Part shown: piece after piece, positions 24,998 to 33,621 of the stretch
How the letters are laid out: the number at the start of each line of letters is the position of its first letter
Numbering within the stretch: position 1 is the stretch's first letter
Assembly (NCBI GenBank): GCA_030442035.1
Contig: JAUJEA010000003.1
Location: 372,001 to 436,000, forward strand
DNA length: 64,000 bases
Reading direction: 5' to 3'
From: Splendidivirga corallicola
GTDB lineage: Bacteria; Bacteroidota; Bacteroidia; Cytophagales; Cyclobacteriaceae
Translations under genes and position numbers: made by a program
Notes under the pieces: generated by a model
Database searches by the model: none
What the model was told of the DNA's origin: nothing
The model's input: only the letters and a program-made list of their open reading frames with translations

Positions 24998-25483
24998 ATG
25001 GCAGAAGAATTGATTATTTCCACGTCGGAAAATAAATCGGAAAAATATGATATCCTTATCCTGCAAATTGAAGCATTGGTGACCGGAGAGGAAGATATGA
25101 TCGCTAATCTGGCAAACATTGCCTCAGCATTGAGATATACAATGAATTTTTTTTGGGTAGGCTTTTATATTGTTAAAGACAATCAATTGGTTTTGGGTCC
25201 CTTTCAAGGGCCTATTGCCTGCACCAGAATACAAAAAGGTAAAGGTGTTTGTGGTACCGCCTGGGAGCAAAAGAAAACAATACTTGTACCTGATGTTGAC
25301 CAATTTCCTGGTCATATTGCATGTAGCTCCGATTCCAAATCAGAAATTGTTTTGCCAGCTTTTAAAAATAATGAGGTAGCTCTGATACTTGATGTAGATA
25401 GCGATCAATTAAATGACTTTGATGAGGTCGACCGGGAGAATCTCACCAAAGTCATACAGATCATTGAAGGTTTTTTGAAATAG
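24998..25483 (+). CDS. msrC: free methionine-(R)-sulfoxide reductase (GAF fold)
   Basis: 161 residues, a single GAF domain. The three cysteines Cys75, Cys85 and Cys109 (PIACTRI, GKGVCGTA, HIACSSDS) have the spacing of the catalytic and resolving cysteines of fRMsr enzymes, and SDSKSEIVLP is the family signature. It reduces free L-methionine-R-sulfoxide in the cytoplasm. It follows ribD after 9 bp, though no functional link is obvious. Confidence 0.92.
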   Translation: MAEELIISTSENKSEKYDILILQIEALVTGEEDMIANLANIASALRYTMNFFWVGFYIVKDNQLVLGPFQGPIACTRIQKGKGVCGTAWEQKKTILVPDVDQFPGHIACSSDSKSEIVLPAFKNNEVALILDVDSDQLNDFDEVDRENLTKVIQIIEGFLK

Positions 25484-25507
25484 GGAACTCCGTTTTAGTC
25501 AGGCAGA

Positions 25508-25870
25508 CTATTCAAAAACACTTGAAAACATCTCCTGGGCCTTTTCGCCAATAATTGGGATGGGTTTCTTTTCACCATTAATAGCTGCAATCAATCCAAA
25601 AACCCACAAAACAAGTAGTCCTAGTCCCACAATGGAAAAGATGGTGCTTAAGAACCAGCCGGAAAACAAAAATATCATGCGCACTACATAAAATGCGAAT
25701 GCAACAATAAACAAAAGCAATGATTGTCTTAGATGGTAGCTCCCCAGAGATGTTTTATTGTTTTGATGCAATACCAGGGCTACGATCCAACCAACAAAGG
25801 TAATATAACTAACAATGGCTACGGTCTTGTCTTCTTGGTGATCTGGAGCTTTAATTTCTTGATTTTCCAT
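25508..25870 (-). CDS. DUF4870/Tic20-like small membrane protein
   Basis: 120 residues. After a charged N-terminus come three to four helices (AIVSYITFVGWIVALVLH, LLLFIVAFAFYVVRMIFLF, IVGLGLLVLWVFGLIAAING). The FHLRQSL-like motif is present as YHLRQSL, followed by a short cytoplasmic tail with KPIPIIGEKAQEMF. This pattern fits DUF4870. Function unknown. Confidence 0.8.
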   Translation of the reverse strand: MENQEIKAPDHQEDKTVAIVSYITFVGWIVALVLHQNNKTSLGSYHLRQSLLLFIVAFAFYVVRMIFLFSGWFLSTIFSIVGLGLLVLWVFGLIAAINGEKKPIPIIGEKAQEMFSSVFE

Positions 25871-25990
25871 GTTAAAGAATTTAGGAGTGACTTTGGTTTT
25901 ATTTACTTGTCATAAATTAAGTTTTTAAAGGAAGATTAACAATATCCGTCAGAATAATTGACAAATAAATTCTTTATGTCGACTAACAAC

Positions 25991-27427
25991 TTAATCTCCT
26001 AATTGGCCTTCCAGTTCCTCATTGATTGTTGGCATTTCAGCATTCATTGAATTTTGAAGCTCATGAAGCTTATTCAGCAGACGCTTGGCCATTTCAGGGT
26101 GTTCGGCGGATAGATCATTTTTCTCGGATACATCAACCGAAAGGTCATATAATTCTATAGTATTGGTTTCATAGAATTCAATCAATTTCCAATTCTCCTG
26201 AATGATTGCTGCACCAGGAGTCCAGGCACTTCCGTGATAGTGGGGGTAATGCCAAAACAGCTCTTTTCTTTCAAGCCCTGTATCCTCTCTTAAAATCGGC
26301 GTTAAATCAATTCCATCTATCGATGCATCCTTTTTTAGGGGTATTCCTGCTAGCTTAAGGATTGTTGGATAAAAATCATGACCGATCACTCGTTCAGCAT
26401 TAATTCTTGGATCACCCGAATAATTTGCAGGCTTAATCAAGAGTGGGACCCGGATACCTCCCTCATAGAGCCAACCTTTACCAGCTCGCAAAGGCAGCAC
26501 GGATGTTGGTGCGATCTGGCCATAAGTATTAACCAGCGTAGATAATCCTCCATTGTCAGATGTGAAAATGATTGTAGTGTTCTCATATAATCCTTTCTCT
26601 TTCAGCTTTTCTATCAACCGGCCAATATTCTGATCAAGTGCAAACAACATGGATGCGTAAGCAGGATTGTTCTGAATTAAATTTGTAATCCCGCTGCCCT
26701 CAGGTTTGGTTTGAGGACCATCAAAGCTCAGAGAATCAAGTTTCTTCACGAACTTGTCAATGTATTCTTTATTTGGTTGAATCGGAGTATGCACAGTGTA
26801 ATAGCTCAAATAAAGAAAAAAAGGATTTTGCCCAACCGTATCCAGGAAATTAATAGATTCATTGGTGAGTCTGTCAGTTAAGTATTCTCCTTCCGGACCA
26901 TCCTCTAATTTTGGATTTTTGTAAGGCGAATAATATCCTCCGGGTGGGCTACCTCTTTTATGGCCTCCAATATTTATTTCAAATCCTTGACGCTCAGGGA
27001 AAAAACCTTTATCACCGAGATGCCATTTTCCAGCAAAAAAGGTGTTGTATCCTTCATCACGCAAAACATCTGCGATAGTGGTTTCTTCCAAAGGGAGTTC
27101 GTTTAAAATTGTGGGTGTGTTTAGTTTCTGGTTTTTCGGCCGAGAACCAGGGATCCAATCAGTAATTCTTAGTCGGATAGGATGCTTTCCAGTTAAGATC
27201 GCTGCCCTGGAAGGTGAACATACTGAACCAGATGAATAGGCCTGGGTAAATTGGATGCTTGCTTTGCTTAACTTATCAATATTGGGTGTCTCATAATACT
27301 CACTTCCAGTATAGCCTAAATCTTTGTAGCCCAGATCATCCACCAGTATAAATACAAAGTTTTGCTGTTTTGTTGAGCAGGAAGTGAGTAATAAAAGTAG
27401 CACTGAAATTGTTAAGGTCTCTTTCAT
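25991..27427 (-). CDS. sulfatase (arylsulfatase-type) lipoprotein
   Basis: 478 residues. A lipobox at LLTSC (Cys17) predicts lipid anchoring. The N-terminal metal motif is VDDLGYKDLG. The formylglycine motif CSPSR with SGSV before and AAILTG after places the active cysteine at Cys70. GKWHLGDKG, TSDNGG and a C-terminal KLIEFYE...ELYDL segment complete the S1 family pattern. It removes sulfate esters from an unknown glycan or aryl substrate. No formylglycine-generating enzyme is in the window, so maturation must be supplied elsewhere. Confidence 0.92.
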   Translation of the reverse strand: MKETLTISVLLLLLTSCSTKQQNFVFILVDDLGYKDLGYTGSEYYETPNIDKLSKASIQFTQAYSSGSVCSPSRAAILTGKHPIRLRITDWIPGSRPKNQKLNTPTILNELPLEETTIADVLRDEGYNTFFAGKWHLGDKGFFPERQGFEINIGGHKRGSPPGGYYSPYKNPKLEDGPEGEYLTDRLTNESINFLDTVGQNPFFLYLSYYTVHTPIQPNKEYIDKFVKKLDSLSFDGPQTKPEGSGITNLIQNNPAYASMLFALDQNIGRLIEKLKEKGLYENTTIIFTSDNGGLSTLVNTYGQIAPTSVLPLRAGKGWLYEGGIRVPLLIKPANYSGDPRINAERVIGHDFYPTILKLAGIPLKKDASIDGIDLTPILREDTGLERKELFWHYPHYHGSAWTPGAAIIQENWKLIEFYETNTIELYDLSVDVSEKNDLSAEHPEMAKRLLNKLHELQNSMNAEMPTINEELEGQLGD

Positions 27428-27954
27428 TATATTATGCGTTTTTTGCTAAAATAAGGTGATGTCTAAATACTCCTTTGGTTTTCATTGCTACCGCATTTAA
27501 AATAGTAATTGCAAGGTTTCTGAGATATTATGTGGCTGAACTTTCCAAAAGCCTTAAAATATGGAATAGCTTTGGTCTTTGCAAATACCACATACGAGCA
27601 AGGTCAATTGATAATTTTTGTTTTTCACAATGGTTCGAAGCACAAGGTTTGAAACTTTGTTTAAAAAATCAATTGAGCTAACAACTGAAATAAAAATCGA
27701 GGCAAACATATGAGGGCTGGCTGAGGAAAGGAATGAACCTTTGCATCTCAGAGATTTCATTGTATTTCTCCACTATGCAGAAAGTTACAAATTATTTTTT
27801 GCCCCCTTTATCCGGATAAAGATTAGGCATTACCTACACGAAGGTATATCTGAATAAAAGCCAGGACAAATTTGCAATGATGGCATGATTTAATCTGGAA
27901 TTGGGTTTGCTTAATTCTTTTTAAATCATGCCGGAGAGCTAATATGTTTAAAAG
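27428..27954. other. 527-bp region without a supported gene
   Basis: Short open frames here on both strands lack coding character. The only structure seen is a perfect 12-bp inverted repeat (27882-27893 with 27921-27932). Confidence 0.5.
27882..27932. repeat. 12-bp perfect inverted repeat
   Basis: GGCATGATTTAA and its complement are separated by 27 bp, 22 bp beyond the stop of the gene at 27955. No T-run follows on either strand. It may be an operator, a repeat relic or a weak terminator. Confidence 0.45.
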
Positions 27955-28380
27955 TTAATAACTACTAATAACCTGGCTCATAAAACTGTATAACTCCAGT
28001 TTATATTTTTTGAACTGGTTATCAAATGAAATGATTTGGTCGAATAAAAGATTGTGGTTTTCTCTGTAAGACAAGTCTGTTGGACTCTCGTTGTTAATTA
28101 ACAAGTTCTTTAAGCGTTTTTCGTGTCTTCTTACTTTTTGATGGAACTCATCAAGTAATTCGCCTTGGTAATAGATAATCAGATTTTGGAAGTGGTCAAT
28201 TTGTTTTTTCTGATCAACCGTTGTGACGTGTTTGGCTTGAGTGTCAAGAAGGTTTTGGAAGAAGTTGAGTTCTTGTCGCCAAAAATCAATGTTAAAGAGC
28301 CATTGTTTGCTAGAGTAGTGCAGATCTTCTAAATTTCTTTCCTTTAAAAAATCGATGTTTTCTAATTCTAATTGCTCCAT
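27955..28380 (-). CDS. unrecognised coiled-coil protein
   Basis: 141 residues, highly charged, almost wholly alpha-helical, with long heptad-like stretches (FWRQELNFFQNLLD, KQIDHFQNLIIYY, HQKVRRHEKRLKNLL). No signal peptide or membrane helix. I recognise no family. It stands alone with non-coding DNA on both sides. The absence of frame breaks and the amino acid composition favour a real cytoplasmic protein. Confidence 0.65.
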   Translation of the reverse strand: MEQLELENIDFLKERNLEDLHYSSKQWLFNIDFWRQELNFFQNLLDTQAKHVTTVDQKKQIDHFQNLIIYYQGELLDEFHQKVRRHEKRLKNLLINNESPTDLSYRENHNLLFDQIISFDNQFKKYKLELYSFMSQVISSY

Positions 28381-28774
28381 ATTTACTAGGGTTTTGTTTC
28401 TATCAATTTAGGAAATTATTGAAACTAAATCCACTAAAAATCAGGGAAATAATATTGATTTGCAGAATTTGCGTTTTAATCAGGGTGATAGCAATTTCGG
28501 GGTTTTGGAAAATCTTTAAGGAGCTAATCGTTCAACCAGTCACTTAATTATCGCTTTATGCCATTCTGTCTAAATAGAATCTTAATGAAAAACGACTCAA
28601 ACGGCTACTCTGGGAATTCAACAAATTTGAGCCCACTGTATCCATTTTTGTCCTTTTTACTGTCTGATGCAAGTTTATATGCCATTTGGTAATTTTAACC
28701 CTATCAATAATCCCTACCTTCGCATATTTCAATCTTGAAATTCCATACCTCTTAACCAAATAAATGTCAAAATC
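28381..28774. other. 394-bp divergent intergenic region
   Basis: It lies between two genes that point away from each other. A promoter box for the right-hand gene is at 28715. No other structure seen. Confidence 0.5.
28715..28722 (+). promoter_or_regulatory. -7 box TACCTTCG
   Basis: TACCTTCGCA closely resembles the rpsP box TACCTTTGCA. It lies 52 bp upstream of the ATG at 28775. Confidence 0.5.
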
Positions 28775-29377
28775 ATGAGGAACCTATTGCTTATTGCTTT
28801 TTTTCTTGTTGGATCGGCAGCAAGCGCCCAGGACGTAATTGAAAAAATTGCAAAAGGCGCATGTGACTGCTTAGATGAGGTAGATGATTCGGCTGATATC
28901 AATAAGATGCAAATGGAGTTGGGTTTGTGTATCATTAAAATAGCTCAGCCCTATGAAAAAGAACTCAAGGAGCAACATAATTTTGATTTTTCAGCCATAG
29001 ATGGTCCAACAGGGGAACGATTGGGGCAGATGGTAGGGATTAAAATGGCCACCCTTTGCCCTGATGTGCTTATGAAATTGAGTAGTGCTTATGCCGAAGA
29101 CGAAAGCAATGAAGAGGAGCAGTATGTTTATGGAAAAATCAAATCAATAGAAGATAAACAATTTGTTACCTTTCACCTGGAGGATTCCGATGGTAAAATG
29201 GTCAAATTGCTTTGGTTGGATTTCTTTCCAAATTCCAATAAGATCGCTTCCAAATACGAGACACTTCTTAACAAAGATGTGGATATCTATTATAAAGAAC
29301 AGGAATTATTCGATCCAAGAATCAAAGAGTATATTAAGTTCAAAGTTATTACGGACATAGTAACTAATGAAAAATAA
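28775..29377 (+). CDS. exported protein of unknown function with N-terminal cysteine motif
   Basis: 200 residues. Signal peptide at 1-18 (ends ASAQ). The mature N-terminal half is helical with cysteines in GACDCLDEV, LGLCIIK and ATLCPDVL, perhaps forming disulfides. The C-terminal half (~115-195) is beta-rich (YVYGKIKSIEDKQFVTFHLED) like an OB-type or similar small barrel. I have seen this Cys pattern in uncharacterised Bacteroidota proteins but can give no function. Confidence 0.7.
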   Translation: MRNLLLIAFFLVGSAASAQDVIEKIAKGACDCLDEVDDSADINKMQMELGLCIIKIAQPYEKELKEQHNFDFSAIDGPTGERLGQMVGIKMATLCPDVLMKLSSAYAEDESNEEEQYVYGKIKSIEDKQFVTFHLEDSDGKMVKLLWLDFFPNSNKIASKYETLLNKDVDIYYKEQELFDPRIKEYIKFKVITDIVTNEK

Positions 29378-29560
29378 CCTGTAAAGCTCATCTTTGTTTC
29401 ATCAACCATATCATAATAACATTTAAGCTATATTTGTATAGATCATTTGATCATCGTTTCACTGCACTGAGCGAAACCCCATAAACTCTGTCAAAATTTT
29501 TTCCTTTGGCTAAGATTTTTTCAATAGTATTGGAAATACATTTCTCGTTTTCTTCACAGC

Positions 29561-30745
29561 ATGCGTGTTAGAATATCTGACATAAAAAGTTTACCTGTAG
29601 AAAAAAGGCTTTGGTTCATGAAGGCCACTATATGTTTTTTTTGTACCCTTGGTATTTTGATGTCATTTGAATTGTGGAAGTCGGACCGATTTTTTCCATT
29701 GGTACCGGTTTTAGATTTTATTCCCATCAACCACATGTTTTTTACGATCGCCTCCATCATTTTCCTTATCACTGGTATCTTTTTTCAAAGGAGATTAATT
29801 TATCTCCTAATTATTTGTTCCTTGATCGCCTTATGCCTATTGGATCAAATGCGATGGCAACCTTGGGTTTATATGTACCTACTTATGTTATTACCTTTGG
29901 TTTTTAAAGGAAATGGCAATGTGCGATTAAACTATTTCAGGATTATTTTAATCGGCACCTATTTGTGGAGTGGCATTCATAAAATCAATCCCAGTTTCAT
30001 TGAAATTGCCTATCCAAGCATTATGGAAGGTTTGTTTGGAATGACAGATCCAGATTTTGTTGAAAGCACCAGGATACTCGGATATGGTATACCGGTTGTT
30101 GAAATTCTGATTTCCTTTGGTCTGTTTTTCCCAAGGTCGCGCCACATAGCCGTATACTTCGCCATACTCTCCCACCTGTTTATTTTATGGTATTTAGGTC
30201 CTCTTGGAATCAATCAAAACTCCATAGTATATCCATGGAATATTGCTATGATCTTAATGGTTTGGATTTTATTTTTTAATTCAGAAGACAAAATTGTTTT
30301 TCTCAAACAACAGCCATATAAGTGGAAAATTTTGAATCTTAAAATCATTTTGTTGGTATGGATATTTCCTGTATTCAATTTCATAGGGTACTGGGACAAT
30401 TATTTATCCTTTTCGCTCTATTCTGAAAAAATGACTGATATGTACGTGGCGATAGAGGAAAATGAGTTACAGAAATTTAAAGATAGATTTGACAATTGCT
30501 TTGTTGAGCTTGAAGGCATCACCGGTGGAAAAATTATAGATATTAACAAATGGGCATTAAAAGAATTAAATGTCCCTGTTTATCCCGAAACAAGAATATA
30601 CAAACAAATCGCGGAGGTTTTCTGTGGTTACAATATTTCTCAGGACAAGTTAATTTTCATAGAGGCTACAAGGCCATTAGGGTTTGGAAGTTTGCATAGT
30701 TACTCCTGTAGGGATCTCCAATTTCCCACAGCAAAGGGCAAATAA
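29561..30745 (+). CDS. multi-pass membrane protein, distantly HTTM-like
   Basis: 394 residues with about eight hydrophobic segments in the first 290 (for example ATICFFCTLGILMSF, FTIASIIFLITGIFF, AMILMVWILFFN) and a soluble C-terminal region of ~110 residues. The segment YLWSGIHKINPSF recalls the HTTM/vitamin K-dependent carboxylase-like membrane family, but the match is weak. Function unknown. It is followed by a terminator. Confidence 0.65.
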   Translation: MRVRISDIKSLPVEKRLWFMKATICFFCTLGILMSFELWKSDRFFPLVPVLDFIPINHMFFTIASIIFLITGIFFQRRLIYLLIICSLIALCLLDQMRWQPWVYMYLLMLLPLVFKGNGNVRLNYFRIILIGTYLWSGIHKINPSFIEIAYPSIMEGLFGMTDPDFVESTRILGYGIPVVEILISFGLFFPRSRHIAVYFAILSHLFILWYLGPLGINQNSIVYPWNIAMILMVWILFFNSEDKIVFLKQQPYKWKILNLKIILLVWIFPVFNFIGYWDNYLSFSLYSEKMTDMYVAIEENELQKFKDRFDNCFVELEGITGGKIIDINKWALKELNVPVYPETRIYKQIAEVFCGYNISQDKLIFIEATRPLGFGSLHSYSCRDLQFPTAKGK

Positions 30746-30772
30746 AAAGGCCCAAATTGATTTGAGCCTTTT
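30744..30772. terminator. terminator hairpin between convergent genes
   Basis: AAAAGGCCCAAA (30745-30756) pairs with TTTGAGCCTTTT (30761-30772) with one mismatch and a TTGA loop. It begins at the stop codon of the membrane protein gene and lies 23 bp from the end of the facing DUF4097 gene. Confidence 0.7.
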
Positions 30773-30794
30773 CGTTACAAACAAAATAGATTGG

Positions 30795-31826
30795 CTATAA
30801 CCTATTAAGTCTCTTTAGATCTCCGGAAATACGGCCTTCAAGGTTTTTTACAGACAGTTGACCTGACCCATTGGAGCTGATATAAATGTTTTTTGTGACT
30901 CCATCAAAGTATATATCTCCCGAAGTATCGTCAATGGTAACATTGCCATCAATGTAATTTGAGACAATTTCACCTGATGTATCATCAACTTTAAAATCTC
31001 CTACAACCTTCGATATCCAAATAGCTCCGGATGTGTCATCAATTTCAAGGCTGCCATGAATATTTTTCACCTCAATGTCACCGGAAGCATCATTTAGAAA
31101 GATATTACCTCCTACACCGTGTAAGGTGACAAGACCAGAGTTGTCATCAATTTTAACGCGGTTTTGTATATATCCTTTATTAACATTTACAAGCTTTAGG
31201 TCACCTGAGCTATCATAAATGGATAAGTCACCATTGACCTCATTCAATTCCAGGTATCCTGAGTAATCGTTAACCTTTGCATCATTGTTCAGCTTTTGAA
31301 GAAAAAGGTCTCCTGAATGATCAGTGACAGAAAGAAACAAGTCAGATGGAACCTTCACAACAAGATCCACCTTTCTGACCGGGGAGGTGAAAAAACCTTC
31401 AGGATTCACTACCTGTTCCTTCACATTTTTTCTCTTTTCAAAATCAAAAATGCTCATCAACATGGCCATGTTACCATGTCTGCCTAGGCTTAGTTGTAAA
31501 TGTTCCTTTGCAATGAATTCAGCCTTTCGTTGATTCTTTGCACTGATGATCACATGTGCATTAACCTCAATTTTACCAGAGTTACTTGGTTCAATGATTA
31601 CTTTCCCGGCACCTGATTCCATTTTAAGTTCTTTCAACCCTTCAACAGAAAGTTCCATTTCTATTTTAGCTTCAAATCCCTTGAAGTGTAGGAATTTGTA
31701 TTCCTTGGAATCGATTTGTGTAAGTTCCAATTCCGTGGTGTTGTCAGCTTGTGAGAAAGCTGCATTGTTTATTGTGTATCCTATAAGAAAAAATAGGACA
31801 ACCAGTGTTGTTGTAGCGTTTTTCAT
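30795..31826 (-). CDS. exported DUF4097-type protein with ~20-residue DDTSG repeats
   Basis: The start is set at the ATG at 31826 (343 residues), which opens the signal peptide (MKNATTTLVVLFFLIGYTI...FSQ); the frame extends 23 codons further without support. Residues ~170-330 consist of short repeats of about 20 residues (IDDNSGLVTLHGVGGNI, NDASGDIEVKNIHGSL, DDTSGAIWISKVVGDF, DDTSGEIVSNYIDGNV, DDTSGDIYFDGV), typical of a regular beta-solenoid. It lacks the IYLRK tail of the cluster at 1766-5107. Function unknown. Confidence 0.85.
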   Translation of the reverse strand: MKNATTTLVVLFFLIGYTINNAAFSQADNTTELELTQIDSKEYKFLHFKGFEAKIEMELSVEGLKELKMESGAGKVIIEPSNSGKIEVNAHVIISAKNQRKAEFIAKEHLQLSLGRHGNMAMLMSIFDFEKRKNVKEQVVNPEGFFTSPVRKVDLVVKVPSDLFLSVTDHSGDLFLQKLNNDAKVNDYSGYLELNEVNGDLSIYDSSGDLKLVNVNKGYIQNRVKIDDNSGLVTLHGVGGNIFLNDASGDIEVKNIHGSLEIDDTSGAIWISKVVGDFKVDDTSGEIVSNYIDGNVTIDDTSGDIYFDGVTKNIYISSNGSGQLSVKNLEGRISGDLKRLNRL

Positions 31827-32125
31827 ATGATTGGCATTTTTATTGACCTTCTTTGGGGCTCTTTGGAAACCTTTTTTAAAGCAAGACCATACCATAAAGG
31901 TCTTGTGTTAAAGAGATGCTATTATGGAATTAAAGGTTGCACCGTTGAATTTCAATGCGCTAATCTAAATGAATTTGAGACTTAGGGATTTTGGATTCTA
32001 AACAATAGGATGTAACCGTTTAGCCTGACCAACTTAACACTTAAATATATCCAAACTTTACATAAAAGATGTTTGATAGTCCATTCCCAGGCTTTCTATT
32101 CATGAAATCAAACATTGATCATAAC

Positions 32126-32557
32126 TCAGTCATCCATTTCTGAAAACATCAGGTAATAACCATTGAGATCTCTTATCGTAAGCTCGGTGGCTCCATAAAA
32201 AGTCTTATTGAGCTCAACAACTATTTCAACTTCTTTTTTCTTGAGTTCTTCGTAAAGTCCCCCAATATCATTTACACGTATATAAAATGTAAGGCTTCCT
32301 CCCGGTCGATGGCCCTTTAAAGCAGGTACATCTTTCCCAAGGCTTTCCTGGGACTGAAACATCAGAACAACATCTCCATGTTGCATCATTGCCCAATCAA
32401 ATTGGCCATTTTCAGGAACACTTTGAACAAATTCAAAACCCAGGTTGTCCCGATAGTAATCAACAGTTTGATTGACATTCTCTACCATTACGTTAGGAAT
32501 AAGACTTTTTAAAGTGATATCTTTTTTTTCGCCCATCATTTGAAATAGATTTGTCAA
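32126..32557 (-). CDS. VOC/glyoxalase-family protein
   Basis: 143 residues; the ATG at 32539 or 32536 could also be the start. Single beta-alpha-beta-beta-beta pairs of the vicinal oxygen chelate fold: LIPNVMVENVNQTVDYYRDNLGFEFV, then SLTFYIRVNDIGGLYEEL and ELTIRDLNGYYLMFSE. The metal-site Glu of the last strand reads FSE. It may bind or modify a small metabolite or antibiotic; substrate unknown. Confidence 0.85.
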   Translation of the reverse strand: MTNLFQMMGEKKDITLKSLIPNVMVENVNQTVDYYRDNLGFEFVQSVPENGQFDWAMMQHGDVVLMFQSQESLGKDVPALKGHRPGGSLTFYIRVNDIGGLYEELKKKEVEIVVELNKTFYGATELTIRDLNGYYLMFSEMDD

Positions 32558-32630
32558 TAAGATCAGTATAGGTATTATCTTCCAAAGATAGCCTCCGGTG
32601 CTTCAGAATACTTTGTAAAAAAACGACACC

Positions 32631-33449
32631 CTAAGAGTTTAGTAAATATTCACTTGGAGATATTCCGGCAATGTCTTTGAATGATTTCGTAAGATGCGGG
32701 TGGTCATAATAGCCGTAATCAAAGGCTGATGCTAAGAAACTCTGCTTTTCACCTGAATCGAGAAATTTTTTTAGCGCATTGAACCTCACCACCTGACCAA
32801 ATTTTTTTGGCCCTATGCCAATGTTCTTCTTGAAAGTTCTTTGGATTTGTCTTGGTGAAATACCTGTATTCCTTGAAAGTTGTTCTAAATCAACATTACC
32901 ATTTGATGCCTCGATTGCATGGATGATGTTTTGCATCCATGGAATTTTTGTGGAGGTTTTTAAAAATTTCTCTTGAAAATATCGCTCTAAATACAATATC
33001 CGGTGTTCATCACTCTTCTCATATAATTCATCAACCAACTCATGAGCAATAAGTCCATTGATCAATTTCAGGTCGATCACCTTATCTGTGACATCGGAGA
33101 AGGAAATTGTTGTCAGGTAAGAAAGTGCCTGGGCTTTAAAACGAACTCCCAATAAATCAATTCTTCCCAATGACCCCGACATAATTGGCTTGGTCATCAT
33201 CCCAACTAAAAAGACCGGACTACTATTGACGGATTGTTTCTCACATTCTTTGGCTACCAGCGGATCCGAAAAATTAAAGATGATATCCATACAACCATCA
33301 GGGTAAACCCTATGGAAGTCTTTTGTAGCGATTGTGTTTGTTTTCGTTCGCCAAAAGCAACTGATATAGGCACACAATGGAGCCGATGGTAGAATCTCCT
33401 GATAAGACATCATCCGTGGTTTTCCTTGACTAAAATTAATCAATACCAT
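32631..33449 (-). CDS. AraC-family transcriptional regulator
   Basis: 272 residues. N-terminal DUF6597-like ligand domain (~10-130; YPDGCMDIIFNF, GVRFKAQAL). C-terminal double HTH (~170-268) with the typical NTGISPRQIQRTFKKNIGIGPKKF and DYGYYDHPHLTKSFKDIAGISPSEYL. It lies 73 bp upstream of the VOC gene on the same strand, which could be its target. Confidence 0.92.
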   Translation of the reverse strand: MVLINFSQGKPRMMSYQEILPSAPLCAYISCFWRTKTNTIATKDFHRVYPDGCMDIIFNFSDPLVAKECEKQSVNSSPVFLVGMMTKPIMSGSLGRIDLLGVRFKAQALSYLTTISFSDVTDKVIDLKLINGLIAHELVDELYEKSDEHRILYLERYFQEKFLKTSTKIPWMQNIIHAIEASNGNVDLEQLSRNTGISPRQIQRTFKKNIGIGPKKFGQVVRFNALKKFLDSGEKQSFLASAFDYGYYDHPHLTKSFKDIAGISPSEYLLNS

Positions 33450-33574
33450 TTAAAAGTGATAGTACTAAATCTCCGGATTATTCGGAATTCAGGAAAGAGA
33501 TCCTGATGGACTTGTTATGCCAAAATATTAGAAATCGTTGATTTTTTTGTGACACTTTCGTGATAGTTGACGGG

Positions 33575-33582
33575 TAGCTTTG
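33575..33582 (+). promoter_or_regulatory. -7 box TAGCTTTG
   Basis: An exact TAnnTTTG match 39 bp upstream of the ATG at 33622. A TTG at 33580 lies inside this box and so cannot start translation of the transcript. Confidence 0.55.
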
Positions 33583-33621
33583 AGACTTAAAAGTTCAAAA
33601 AACACTAAAACTATTCAACCC

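Noticed and set aside
27475-27760. Two short opposing open frames after the sulfatase
   Set aside because: Both lack recognisable domains and overlap each other; better seen as non-coding.
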